Source: Algoriphagus sp. (lineage in GTDB: Bacteria > Bacteroidota > Bacteroidia > Cytophagales > Cyclobacteriaceae). Taken from it: a DNA stretch of 64,000 nt. Shown in pieces: positions 36,139 through 45,005 of this stretch. The stretch covers positions 1 to 64,000 of the forward strand of contig NZ_JAQWXX010000025.1 in assembly GCF_029254265.1 (NCBI RefSeq). Reading direction: 5' to 3'. A model generated the notes under the pieces. It made no database searches. It was not told the origin of the DNA and saw only the letters and a list, made by a program, of their open reading frames with translations. Within the stretch, counting starts at the first letter, position 1. Each line of letters begins with the position of its first letter. Both the position numbers and the translations under genes were made by a program.

Positions 36139-37914
36139 ATGTGTGGAATTCATTTAATCTGGGGTAAAGGAGCTAACAAGGAATCTATTGACGTTCTTTT
36201 GGAAGCCGGAAGGCATCGTGGTCCGGATCAGGAAGCTTCTTTAAGTCCTTGGCCGGGATTATGGGTGGGAGTGAATCGATTAAAAATCAAACATCCGGGA
36301 CCCGAGGCAGATCAGCCATTTTGGTCGCCTGATGGGAATTATTTTTTGATCTGGAATGGAGAGATTTACAACTTCCAATCACTTGGTAAGCAACTCGAAA
36401 TGATGGGTGTAACCCTTATTACCAGATCAGATACAGAAGTTTTGATGCATTGGCTAAGGATTTTTGGAAACAAAGGCTTAGAGACTATTGAGGGAATGTA
36501 TTCCTTGATTTTGGTAAATTTGATCGAAAAATCCATTTTAGTAGCAAGAGATAAAAATGGAGAAAAACCACTTTATTTTTCCCAAGATCCTGATCGTTTG
36601 ATTATTTCTTCAGATGCGAGAGGGATTCACAAAATCAAAAAAACCACTATCGATTCTGATCAATTCGGGTATTATTTTTATCTGAGGACTCCACTTCCTG
36701 GAAAAACGCTTTTCAAAGGAGTCAGAGAATGGAAAGCAAACCGTAATAGTTGGATTCATCAGCATTCGACATTCCGTTGGGACACCATTGCGCCAAAGGT
36801 CAGCAGTGAGCTTAATCCATCAATTTCCACATTCAGAGAAGAATTGCAAATTGTTGTCGATAGACAATTTCAGGCAGACGTTCCTGTTGGGATTCAACTG
36901 AGCGGTGGTGCAGATAGTGCATTACTTTATACTCTTTGGTATCAGCAAACAGGAATAAAACTTCCAGCCTATACGATTCAACCCGAGGAAAAATACAGAA
37001 AGAAATATAATGACGGAATTGCGGCTACTCGATTCCTTTCTCAAATTCCTGCCGATCATCAGCTTTTGGAAGTAAACCAACAATCTCTTCTTTCGAATTG
37101 GGAAGATTACCTACAAAGCATAGACGTACCGGTGGGAGACTCAGCAGGTTTTCTCACTTGGATGATCGGAAAAGAGGCAAAAAAAAACGTAAAAGTAATG
37201 ATCTCTGGGGCTGGGGCAGATGAACTTTGGGGAGGTTACCGAAGACATCAAGCTTTTGACTTTTATCTAAAGAATAAAAAAATATTGCTTTCCCTGAGAC
37301 AAGTGCTTCAAAAACTTCCTCTGGGGAGAGAAGGCCATAAATTCTTCTCTTCAATAAGGTCCGATTCTCGCCGTACTTTTCTGAATTTTGAAGCACTTCG
37401 ACCGGTTCCACATGAACTGGCAGAAGACTTTGAGCGCTTATTTCAAGCTAAAGAAATAACTTATTTAGATGCACTGGATTTCGATAGGCAAAATTATCTA
37501 GTTCAGGATATTCTTCGAATTCAAGACAGCGCATTGATGGCTCACGGTATCGAAGGCAGAGCTCCTTACTTGGATGAAAGAATGATCAGGCTACAAAAAA
37601 GCGTGCAGGACCCTGAAGTACTTAAAGGAAAGCCTTGGATCAAATCAAGTTTAAGAGACTTGGACCTGGCGTGGATAGCAAACCGGAAAAAAACTGGTTT
37701 TGGACTTCCTTTGCAGGAATGGTTCCGAGAGGATGGCCCCTTTTCCCAACACGCATTTCAAAGCATAAAGGCTTTTGAAAAAACTCATGGTCAGGATTTT
37801 CCAAAGGAAATGAGAGAGCTAGCAAGAAACCCTGAATCGGGAGTAAAGAATCACTTTTTGATTTTATATAATCTATTTTTAATTGCAGACTGGTTGAACC
37901 TACAAGAATCATGA
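36139..37914 (+). CDS. asparagine synthase (glutamine-hydrolysing) family protein
   Basis: A 591-residue class II amidotransferase. The N-terminal nucleophile Cys2 (MCGIHLIWG) starts a glutaminase domain (about 1-200), where ammonia is released from glutamine. The synthase domain follows, with the ATP-pyrophosphatase motif LSGGADSALL (about 254-263). The order matches AsnB, and the size is near normal. Classic AsnB residues of the aspartate site are harder to see, and the downstream glycosyltransferase suggests a sugar- or glycopeptide-modifying amidation instead, as for WbpS/LpsX-type family members in polysaccharide loci. Both readings are possible. Start is the only ATG that keeps Cys2. 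Confidence 0.88.
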   Translation: MCGIHLIWGKGANKESIDVLLEAGRHRGPDQEASLSPWPGLWVGVNRLKIKHPGPEADQPFWSPDGNYFLIWNGEIYNFQSLGKQLEMMGVTLITRSDTEVLMHWLRIFGNKGLETIEGMYSLILVNLIEKSILVARDKNGEKPLYFSQDPDRLIISSDARGIHKIKKTTIDSDQFGYYFYLRTPLPGKTLFKGVREWKANRNSWIHQHSTFRWDTIAPKVSSELNPSISTFREELQIVVDRQFQADVPVGIQLSGGADSALLYTLWYQQTGIKLPAYTIQPEEKYRKKYNDGIAATRFLSQIPADHQLLEVNQQSLLSNWEDYLQSIDVPVGDSAGFLTWMIGKEAKKNVKVMISGAGADELWGGYRRHQAFDFYLKNKKILLSLRQVLQKLPLGREGHKFFSSIRSDSRRTFLNFEALRPVPHELAEDFERLFQAKEITYLDALDFDRQNYLVQDILRIQDSALMAHGIEGRAPYLDERMIRLQKSVQDPEVLKGKPWIKSSLRDLDLAWIANRKKTGFGLPLQEWFREDGPFSQHAFQSIKAFEKTHGQDFPKEMRELARNPESGVKNHFLILYNLFLIADWLNLQES

Positions 37915-39134
37915 AGCTTATCTATGTCCACCAATATTTCAAAACCCCGGAGGAAGGTGGAGCTGTTCGCTCATTTCATCTTGCTAAGGGATTGGTAGAA
38001 GCAGGTATCCAAGTAGAATTAATCACTTCTGGAAATCAAAAATCTTACGATCAGCGCTGGATCTCTGGGATCAAAGTTCACTACCTACCAGTAGCATATG
38101 ATCAGAAATTTGGGTTTTTCAAAAGAATCAAGGCTTTTTTGAGCTTTGTGAATCAAGCTAAAAAACTGATTCCGAAGCTAGAACGACCAGATTTACTATA
38201 TATCACTTCGACCCCACTTACTACTGGATTGCTTGGACTTTGGGCAAAAAAGAAGCTTGCAATTCCATATATTTTTGAAGTAAGAGATCTTTGGCCAAAA
38301 GCTCCGATCGAAGTAGGAGCAATCAAAAATCCTCTTTTGATTCAATGGTTGAAAAAATTGGAAAAGCGAATCTACGATCAAGCAATGAGTTTGGTCGCGC
38401 TTTCCCCAGGAATTGGAAGTCACCTAAGGGAGATTTCTCCGGGTCAGAAAATCGCCTTAATCCCCAATTTTTCTGATTTGGATCGTTTTTTCCCCCAGAG
38501 GAAAAGAGATTCCATTCTTCAAAAATATAACCTGCAAAATAAGTTGACAATAGCTTACACGGGGGCTTTGGGAAAGGTGAATGCAGTGGATGAATTGTTG
38601 GATTTGGCAATGCAAGCTCAAACTCGCAATAAACCTTGGCAGTTTCTCATCATGGGAGAAGGCAGTCACCGCGAGATGCTGCTTAAAAAAGCAGAACAAT
38701 TGAAACTTTCAAATGTCATTTTTATCCCTTTTGGAAATAAGGAGAAGGTAAATGAGGTTCTTTCCATCTCCGATTTTGCCTGGATCTCTTTTGCACATTT
38801 ACCCGTATTGAAGACGAATAGTCCCAATAAATTTTTCGATGCGATTGCCGCAGGCAAAGCAATCTTGGTGAACCACAAAGGCTGGGTTTATGATTTGGTC
38901 AAAGAAAATAAATTGGGGATTTCATGCCTTCCTCATAAACTTAACTCCGCTTTTATGGAACTAGAAAATCTCGAAAATCATCCAGAAAAAATTGTCCAAA
39001 TGAGCAGAAATAGCAGGCAATTGGCAGAAAAATACTTTTCTAAAGAGATTGCAGTAGCCAGATTAAACCTAGTGATCCAACCTTCTGACAGTCCTACTCA
39101 GCTGGGGGACGAGGTCTATATCCTGACTGCCTGA
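37911..39134 (+). CDS. glycosyltransferase family 4 protein
   Basis: A cytoplasmic, membrane-associated glycosyltransferase of the GT4 fold (407 residues), transferring a sugar from a nucleotide-sugar donor to a lipid or saccharide. N-terminal HQYFKTPEEGGAVRSFHLAKGL is typical of the WbuB/WcaI-like group. The donor-binding half has AYTGALGKVNAVDELLDLA and a glutamate-rich motif NSPNKFFDAIAAGKAILVN (about 303-321), with the conserved E-x7-E site replaced by a D/A pattern in this subgroup. It overlaps the asparagine-synthase-like gene as ATGA, so the two are coupled. Its last 41 bases overlap the 3' end of gldB on the other strand. Confidence 0.92.
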   Translation: MKLIYVHQYFKTPEEGGAVRSFHLAKGLVEAGIQVELITSGNQKSYDQRWISGIKVHYLPVAYDQKFGFFKRIKAFLSFVNQAKKLIPKLERPDLLYITSTPLTTGLLGLWAKKKLAIPYIFEVRDLWPKAPIEVGAIKNPLLIQWLKKLEKRIYDQAMSLVALSPGIGSHLREISPGQKIALIPNFSDLDRFFPQRKRDSILQKYNLQNKLTIAYTGALGKVNAVDELLDLAMQAQTRNKPWQFLIMGEGSHREMLLKKAEQLKLSNVIFIPFGNKEKVNEVLSISDFAWISFAHLPVLKTNSPNKFFDAIAAGKAILVNHKGWVYDLVKENKLGISCLPHKLNSAFMELENLENHPEKIVQMSRNSRQLAEKYFSKEIAVARLNLVIQPSDSPTQLGDEVYILTA

Positions 39135-40101
39135 AGATCTTTTCAGCATCGGCCTCTTCCATTAATTGCGCCAAACTAACATTATTATTAATCACGTAAT
39201 CATCTACAATATTCCAACCTAACCAGCGTCCCAGCCTTCCAGGTGCTTTGGTGCTGATAGCGTCCGTAAAAGGAGCCTCACCTACATACTTTCGAAGCTC
39301 AAAAGGGTTGGTCTCATAAAGCAATTCATTTTCCACAAAATGAGCCCAAATGTATTCCTCGTTGTCAAAAGATTCAGCGATCTGCTCAGGAGTGTAACCG
39401 ATAATGTATTGATCTGAGGTGCAGGGCAAAATCGCCTTAGTGAAATGATAGGATTTCCCATAATAAATCATCTCAGCAAGTAAAGTATTATCCGAAGGAT
39501 CAGTTTTGTTGAATCGAGAAGAAATAACGGTGACCAGCATAGGTACGATGTAAGGAGCTTCATATCGATCAGCCAAATAGCGTGGTTGATCTGGCTGGAA
39601 GGTATGAGTAGCCGGTAAAAAGTAATCTAAACCAATCACAATTAGATCTTCCGTGACAATCAAATCCGAGTTGAAACCAGAAACAAAGGTATAAACTTTT
39701 GGAATCTGGAATTCAGGAAAATTGTATTTGATAGCTTTAAAGGCATTTTCAAGATCTTTTTCAATTTGAGAAAAGTCTTGAAATTCAACTCGCACTGAAT
39801 CGTACAAGACCCGCATCGCAGAATCCTGATGAATCGTCAAAAGCTCGGCGGCCAAACTATCTGCGCTAGGATAACTTTCTAATTGTAAGTATTCCTTTAC
39901 GAATTCCGGATGCTTCTCCATCAAAAACTTAAAGTCATCAGCTGTCTTTGCACCAAAGAATTCATCCTCCAATCGGGTGACTTGGAGATTGATGTCTTGG
40001 TTTAATATAGCTTCGTCCAATTTACATTCCTCCTCTTTTTTGCCACATGCAAAAGCCAGTAGCGAAATCAGGAAAAAAAATAGCGGCTTGGAAATTCTCA
40101 T
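39094..40101 (-). CDS. gldB: gliding motility lipoprotein GldB
   Basis: Lipoprotein needed for the Bacteroidota gliding apparatus (with GldC, GldD and others linked to the type IX secretion system). Leader SKPLFFFLISLLAFAC places the lipid on Cys17. The mature domain is all-helical, with the family pieces RLEDEFF, FPEFQIPKVYTFVSGFN, DLIVIGLDYFLP, GRWLGWNIVDDYV and QSGYRPRPP near the end. The length of 335 residues is as expected. I used the ATG at 40101 rather than a TTG at 40128, which would add a non-leader extension. No gldC lies beside it. It overlaps the convergent glycosyltransferase gene by 41 bases at the 3' ends. Confidence 0.93.
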   Translation of the reverse strand: MRISKPLFFFLISLLAFACGKKEEECKLDEAILNQDINLQVTRLEDEFFGAKTADDFKFLMEKHPEFVKEYLQLESYPSADSLAAELLTIHQDSAMRVLYDSVRVEFQDFSQIEKDLENAFKAIKYNFPEFQIPKVYTFVSGFNSDLIVTEDLIVIGLDYFLPATHTFQPDQPRYLADRYEAPYIVPMLVTVISSRFNKTDPSDNTLLAEMIYYGKSYHFTKAILPCTSDQYIIGYTPEQIAESFDNEEYIWAHFVENELLYETNPFELRKYVGEAPFTDAISTKAPGRLGRWLGWNIVDDYVINNNVSLAQLMEEADAEKIFRQSGYRPRPPAE

Positions 40102-40141
40102 GGAATGTTTTTTTGTAAAAATAAGCAAAGCCTTTAATCTC

Positions 40142-40275
40142 TCGCAACGGCGCGGCGACGCAGCGTAAAAGGCAATTCGAAATGTGTTTTAAGTGCTTTG
40201 GCTCTAAAGATTATCTCAATCTCATTTTTCTCGTTAATTAAATCGCTGCGCCGTTGCGCCGTTGCGAGCAATACA
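40142..40275. repeat. REP-like inverted-repeat element, about 134 bp
   Basis: Two 25-base arms lie in inverted orientation at about 40142-40166 (starts CTCGCAACGGCGC) and 40244-40268 (ends GCGCCGTTGCGAG). They match at 22 of 25 positions and enclose about 77 bases of AT-rich DNA. The arms are very GC-rich against the local background. They resemble the widespread CTCGCAAAGGCGCAAAGACGC-type repeats of Bacteroidota and cyanobacteria. The element lies between the gldB start and the eboF stop and may also act as a transcription barrier. Confidence 0.7.
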
Positions 40276-40277
40276 AT

Positions 40278-41639
40278 TTACCGAATCACTTTCAGTATTT
40301 CCTCAAAAACGGCTGTTGGAGCGAGATTCTTTCCTTCTGACTTCGAGCTTACAAAAATGGGTTTGTCCAAGTCACTTTCCGGAATTCTACCATGGGCGCC
40401 TTTGACTAGTTTGGAATCAAGCGGGATCACATCCATCAGATAGCGGAACCCGAGCTTTTTCTTCAGCACTTTCGCTCCGACTGTCAGCAATGGGATCTTG
40501 ATCGCAGGGTCTAGGATTAATTCCACAGGATCGTAGCCTGGCTTCCGATGGATATCCACACATCGGGCATAGTCAGGCGCTTTCGCATCATCCAACCAGA
40601 AATAGTAGGTAAACCAAGAATCCGCATCCGCCACAGCTACCAACTCCCCAGCTCGCTCATGAGCTAGACCATGATCAATTTTCCCCTGTTCATCCAAAAC
40701 CAATTGAATGCCTGGAGTTGATTCCAAAAGTGCCTTCACTTCGGCAAGTAAAGTCGAATCATTTACATGAATATGTGCTACCTGATGATCTGCGATAGCA
40801 AAGACCTTGGAAGTGCCGGCATCCAGAGTTTCTTTTCCTAATTCATCTTTTACCTGAATCCAGCCCTTTTCTCTAAAAATCCGATTGAGATGGATAGGGT
40901 GATTTACATTGGTAATTCCATATTCAGAAAGCAAAATCACTTCCGTTCCCTGTTTCTCAAAATAGCTGATTAAATCCTCACAAACTGAGTCAATCTCTTT
41001 AAGAAGTGGTGCGATCTTTTCAAAATCTATCCCATATTTCTGCAATCCGTAGTCGAGATGAGGAAGGTAAATCAAGTTCAGCGTTGGATTATGCCACTCA
41101 TCGACTTTCTTTGAAGCATTCGCAATCCATCGAGTAGATTCAATATTTGCATTCGGTCCCCAAAAGGAAAAGAGTGGAAAAGTGCCAAGTTCCTTTTGAA
41201 GACGATCACGAAGTTCCATAGGCTGGGAATGACAATCAGGCATTTTTCGTCCATCCTGAAGATAAAGCGGCCTAGGAGTCACAGCAAAATCAACAGTGGA
41301 ATACATATTATACCACCAAAACATGTTGGCAACAGTAAAACTCGAATCTTCTTTGCGAAGCAGCTCCCATATCTTTTCTGATTCTACCAAGTGATTGGAT
41401 TGCCGCCAAAACTTAATTTCACATTCGTCCCGGAAATACCATCCATTTCCTACGATACCTGTTTCAGAAGGCATTTTCCCTGTCAAATAAGTGGATTGTG
41501 CAGAACAGGTTACTGCAGGAAGTACTGGTTCGATAATGGACTTTTCACGCTTTTCGACCCAATTTTTCAAAAATGGGGTATACTCCCCAATCACTCGGGA
41601 TGAAAGTGCAACCACGTTTATTACCACCGTTTTCTTCAT
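40278..41639 (-). CDS. eboF: EboF, alkaline-phosphatase-like hydrolase of the ebo cluster
   Basis: Alkaline-phosphatase-superfamily enzyme of the nucleotide pyrophosphatase/phosphodiesterase group, 453 residues, cytoplasmic (no signal peptide). The nucleophilic Thr sits in PAVTCSAQSTYLTGKMPSE (about 42-60), with further metal ligands in LLSEYGITNVNHPIHL and HGLAHERAGE-like (GKIDHGLAHERAGELV). It is last in a six-gene operon, one base after eboE. In cyanobacteria and Pseudomonas the ebo (EDB) cluster is needed for export or making of an unknown metabolite. The role of EboF is inferred as removal of a phosphate or nucleotide from an intermediate. Confidence 0.85.
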   Translation of the reverse strand: MKKTVVINVVALSSRVIGEYTPFLKNWVEKREKSIIEPVLPAVTCSAQSTYLTGKMPSETGIVGNGWYFRDECEIKFWRQSNHLVESEKIWELLRKEDSSFTVANMFWWYNMYSTVDFAVTPRPLYLQDGRKMPDCHSQPMELRDRLQKELGTFPLFSFWGPNANIESTRWIANASKKVDEWHNPTLNLIYLPHLDYGLQKYGIDFEKIAPLLKEIDSVCEDLISYFEKQGTEVILLSEYGITNVNHPIHLNRIFREKGWIQVKDELGKETLDAGTSKVFAIADHQVAHIHVNDSTLLAEVKALLESTPGIQLVLDEQGKIDHGLAHERAGELVAVADADSWFTYYFWLDDAKAPDYARCVDIHRKPGYDPVELILDPAIKIPLLTVGAKVLKKKLGFRYLMDVIPLDSKLVKGAHGRIPESDLDKPIFVSSKSEGKNLAPTAVFEEILKVIR

Positions 41640-41640
41640 G

Positions 41641-42852
41641 CTAGGACATATTTTCGATCACCCAAGCCAATTCTCTACTAATGGATTCACCCAAGGTCAG
41701 TTTCGTATCTTCTGGTAAAACTTCCCAGGTGTAGGTTTCAACCTCTAAGTGATTGGTGATATGTGGATTTTTTAAAATTTGATTGAGTACAACCTTAATT
41801 GCAGATTGAGTAGAAGCTAACGCTCCATAATCTTCAAGAAAAATTGGTACATGAAAATGAATTCGCCATTCTTCATCTTTCGTTTCCGATAGCTTTTCAA
41901 TTGCTTCTGGCAAATCTGAATAGGATGTCAGATCTCCATTTTGATCTTTTCCAACCACTTGATGCAAGTAAGTAGATTCCGCAAAAGGTTGGAGTTTTTG
42001 AATGATTTCCAGCTTAGCTTTCTGGCTTTCTAGTATCAAAACTTTCAATGCGGCAGAAATCTGGATCTTTCCAACTTGGATTTCCTCTGCCTCAAACTTC
42101 GCAAAAGTATCTGCCGGATCTTCATATACAATCGCAAAATGGCAGACATCGTAGCAGACCTGAATATGACGCTTGATCATTTCCTCAGCTGCCATCATAG
42201 AGATTCCAAATCGATCACAAAGAAAAGGAATACCTCTAGGAATCAGCCAGTCGGTAAAAAGCCAGATCATTTCATCTGAATTTTCAAGAATCCCATCTGG
42301 CTCTGGCTCAATATCTAAATGCAATAGTTTTCCCGTTTCTTTTTCAAGCGTGGCAAGTTCAACAACTACGTCCAACAAATTTTGGGTAGCCGTTTTCATA
42401 GCCTGCTCTAACTCCTCTTGAGTTTTGAACCAATGTCTGTATGAAATTGGGGATGTGGAAATGCCACCATCCATATCTTCAGGGAGCAACTCAGCAAGAA
42501 TCCGAAAAGATCGGATGGTATAATCTCTTCGATCGGTTGTCGTCCAATCTGGAAAATGGACTTTCTCTTTGACTACTTGTCTGTGGAAATCTCCATAGGG
42601 AAATCCATTCAATGTGAAGACGTAAGCATTTTCATAAGTCAGCCAAGCCTTAAACTCTTTCAGTTTCTCTGGCTCCTTCAAAATTAAACTAGCTTCATTT
42701 GAAAGTCTTAGTCCGATTCCAAAAGCTTCAGTGACCTTAAGTCGTTTGCGAACTTCGGGAATATAGGTTTTGAGATTTTTGAAGGTAGCGTCCCAACTTT
42801 CACCTGGGTGGATATTACTGCAATAGCTTAAATGGAAGTTATTTAACTTCAT
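41641..42852 (-). CDS. eboE: EboE, TIM-barrel metabolite-traffic protein
   Basis: A 403-residue protein with a xylose-isomerase-like TIM barrel. N-terminal MKLNNFHLSYCSNIHPGESW is the usual EboE opening. Acidic residues and histidines suited to bind two metals appear in LHLDIEPEPDG (about 222-232) and CYDVCHFAIVYEDP (about 260-275), and in HFHVPIFLED near 350. No reaction is established. It is the fifth gene of the ebo operon: 11 bases after eboD and 1 base before eboF. I used ATG at 42852, not TTG at 42858. Confidence 0.87.
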   Translation of the reverse strand: MKLNNFHLSYCSNIHPGESWDATFKNLKTYIPEVRKRLKVTEAFGIGLRLSNEASLILKEPEKLKEFKAWLTYENAYVFTLNGFPYGDFHRQVVKEKVHFPDWTTTDRRDYTIRSFRILAELLPEDMDGGISTSPISYRHWFKTQEELEQAMKTATQNLLDVVVELATLEKETGKLLHLDIEPEPDGILENSDEMIWLFTDWLIPRGIPFLCDRFGISMMAAEEMIKRHIQVCYDVCHFAIVYEDPADTFAKFEAEEIQVGKIQISAALKVLILESQKAKLEIIQKLQPFAESTYLHQVVGKDQNGDLTSYSDLPEAIEKLSETKDEEWRIHFHVPIFLEDYGALASTQSAIKVVLNQILKNPHITNHLEVETYTWEVLPEDTKLTLGESISRELAWVIENMS

Positions 42853-42863
42853 TTTCAATTCTT

Positions 42864-44015
42864 TTAGATACCAGACTGTTGCTGATGGTGAAATTCTGAA
42901 AGCTTGTCAACAGCTTGATGAATGAGTGATTCGTCCATTTCATGAACTTCAATTCCTTTTCCCAGAGCCTCCAAAAGCATTATGGTTAATTGACCTCCAA
43001 GATGTTCTTGAAATTCCTTCAATCCTTTCACCAAATTGTCCCCTTCTAGTTCCGGAGCAAAAAGCTGGAAGCCTAAGGTATGCATCAATCGGAAAATACG
43101 GTCTAAATCACTCCTTGAAATTCTTCCTTGAAGAAAGGAATATGCTGAGTCCAATGCGATTCCAATCGCCACAGCCTCCCCATGGCGAATTCTAAAATCA
43201 CTTAAATGCTCCAATTTATGAGCCGCCCAATGGCCAAAATCAAGTGGTCTGGAGGAACCAAATTCAAATGGATCTTTTCCGGCAATATGATCTAAATGCA
43301 TCTGAGCTGATCGGATGATTTGGGTTTTCATTGGCTCTATCTCCCGTCTGGCCATCGCTTCCGCATTTTCTTCTAGCCAAGTGAAAAAACTTAAATCTTT
43401 GATCAAAGCCACTTTTATAGCCTCTGCAACCCCTGCTCTCCAATCACGGTCATCCAGGGTTTTGAGAAAATTGAAATCATTTAATACAGCCACCGGAGGA
43501 GTAAATGTTCCCAGGTAATTCTTTTTCCCAAACGCATTAATACTGTTTTTTACCCCAACTGCTGAATCATTTTGAGAAAGTACTGTAGTAGGAATTCGAA
43601 TAAGGCGAATCCCACGATGGGATATTGCAGCTGCAAAACCTGCCATATCCAAAACTGCTCCGCCACCGATCACAGCAATATAGGAATGTCGATCTATGCC
43701 AAATAAGTGGGTCGCTTCAACAACTTTTTGATAGATCGAAAGGTCGTTTTTACATTCCTCTCCACCTGGCACAATCAATGGCTCAGCCGCTATAATAAAG
43801 TTGCCAGAATAGTTACTCGAATAGTTCTTGATGGCAGTCACCAAATCAGGATGACTATCCGAAACTCCAGAATCGATTACAAAGAACACTTTGGGTTTTT
43901 TGCCTTTTTCAAGAGCCTCTAGGAAAAGGTGGTTTTCAATACTGAACAGATTCTCTGTAAAGCAAACCTGGTAGCGATAGGGTACTGAAAAATTCTGTTC
44001 AATGATGGTATTCAT
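42864..44015 (-). CDS. eboD: EboD, 3-dehydroquinate-synthase-like enzyme
   Basis: A 383-residue sugar-phosphate cyclase-like protein. The NAD-binding motif GGGAVLDMAGFAAA (about 117-130) and PTTVLSQNDSAVGVKNSIN (about 141-160) match dehydroquinate synthase, including the Lys before N-S-x-N. Zinc-site residues are in DFGHWAAHKLEH and RHGEAVAIGIALD. This branch is closer to EEVS-type cyclases and EboD than to housekeeping AroB. It should cyclise a sugar phosphate into a cyclitol, supporting the idea that the ebo product contains a ring of this sort (inference). It follows eboC by 69 bases. Confidence 0.9.
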   Translation of the reverse strand: MNTIIEQNFSVPYRYQVCFTENLFSIENHLFLEALEKGKKPKVFFVIDSGVSDSHPDLVTAIKNYSSNYSGNFIIAAEPLIVPGGEECKNDLSIYQKVVEATHLFGIDRHSYIAVIGGGAVLDMAGFAAAISHRGIRLIRIPTTVLSQNDSAVGVKNSINAFGKKNYLGTFTPPVAVLNDFNFLKTLDDRDWRAGVAEAIKVALIKDLSFFTWLEENAEAMARREIEPMKTQIIRSAQMHLDHIAGKDPFEFGSSRPLDFGHWAAHKLEHLSDFRIRHGEAVAIGIALDSAYSFLQGRISRSDLDRIFRLMHTLGFQLFAPELEGDNLVKGLKEFQEHLGGQLTIMLLEALGKGIEVHEMDESLIHQAVDKLSEFHHQQQSGI

Positions 44016-44084
44016 TACTGCAATCCGGTCTAATGGGCTTAATAAGTCTAAGACAATTTATTCACACTTTGGTTTGAAATCAGG

Positions 44085-45002
44085 CTATGTCACTGCAAAC
44101 TTCTTTGCCAACCAAAGCGAAACGGGCAGCAACAATAACACAATTAAGCCAATCTTCCATCCTGAAAATGCAGCAGCAAGAGAAGCATTCAGAATAATCA
44201 AGGAAATAACGGCAGCTTTTACCGATTTCCCAATCAATTTAGGGTCCTGCGTTCGAATTGCTTTGATCAAAGGAGGAAAGATCATGAAAGCTAAGCCAAT
44301 GAGGAAAGGAATGGTCTGCCAATAATCTGGACTCCATAAATAACTAGCTGATAAAATCAAAAGAATAATTAAAGAGTACATCAGACCTCCCAAATAAAGC
44401 GCTTTCCGATTCTCACCATGCACTTCCCCTCGGCTGATCATGGTGATCGCTGCTACATAAACCAAAGGTATAATCCCAATCAAACTCATGGGAGAATGGA
44501 TCAACTCTGGAGCTACACTGATTCCAAGGAGTAAATTTCCAGCCCGACACATACCCATGTTGATCGGGCCAAAATAAAACTGATGCTTTCCCCAATTGTC
44601 ATAAGTGACTGCAAGAATGGCTACAATCAAAGCAAGACCTGCTGCTACAATATTCACTTGACTTGCCGCTAATACTCCTAATATCAGGAGACTTGTGGAC
44701 ATCCAGGCAGCAGCCATTTTACTGACTCTCCCACTTGGAATAGGGCGCTCTGGGCGCTCTATGGCATCTAATTCAGCATCAAAGACATCATTAAAGGCAA
44801 CACCGCCAGCATACAATCCAATTGTACTCAATGAAAGCCAGGCTAATTTTTGCCAAAAAACTCCCGGTCCAAGCGTCCAGTCACTTACCATAAACCACCA
44901 TCCTCCAGCAACAGCAAATCCTGCCCAAACGTCTGCAATCGCAGTCACTACGTTTGCTGGACGCGTGAGCTGTAAGAAGGCAAAAAGCTTAGAATCCTTC
45001 AT
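44085..45002 (-). CDS. eboC: EboC, UbiA-family prenyltransferase
   Basis: Integral-membrane aromatic/isoprenoid transferase of the UbiA family, 305 residues and about eight to nine membrane helices. The first Asp-rich motif is NDVFDAELDAIERPERPIPSG (N-D-x-x-D-x-x-x-D, about 71-91), which binds the prenyl diphosphate through magnesium. A second loop contains TYDNWGKH and GMCRAGN. It should attach a prenyl group to a small acceptor made by the other Ebo enzymes, and may anchor the product in the membrane. It overlaps nothing: 3 bases separate it from eboB, so coupling is likely. Confidence 0.92.
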   Translation of the reverse strand: MKDSKLFAFLQLTRPANVVTAIADVWAGFAVAGGWWFMVSDWTLGPGVFWQKLAWLSLSTIGLYAGGVAFNDVFDAELDAIERPERPIPSGRVSKMAAAWMSTSLLILGVLAASQVNIVAAGLALIVAILAVTYDNWGKHQFYFGPINMGMCRAGNLLLGISVAPELIHSPMSLIGIIPLVYVAAITMISRGEVHGENRKALYLGGLMYSLIILLILSASYLWSPDYWQTIPFLIGLAFMIFPPLIKAIRTQDPKLIGKSVKAAVISLIILNASLAAAFSGWKIGLIVLLLLPVSLWLAKKFAVT

Positions 45003-45005
45003 GGA

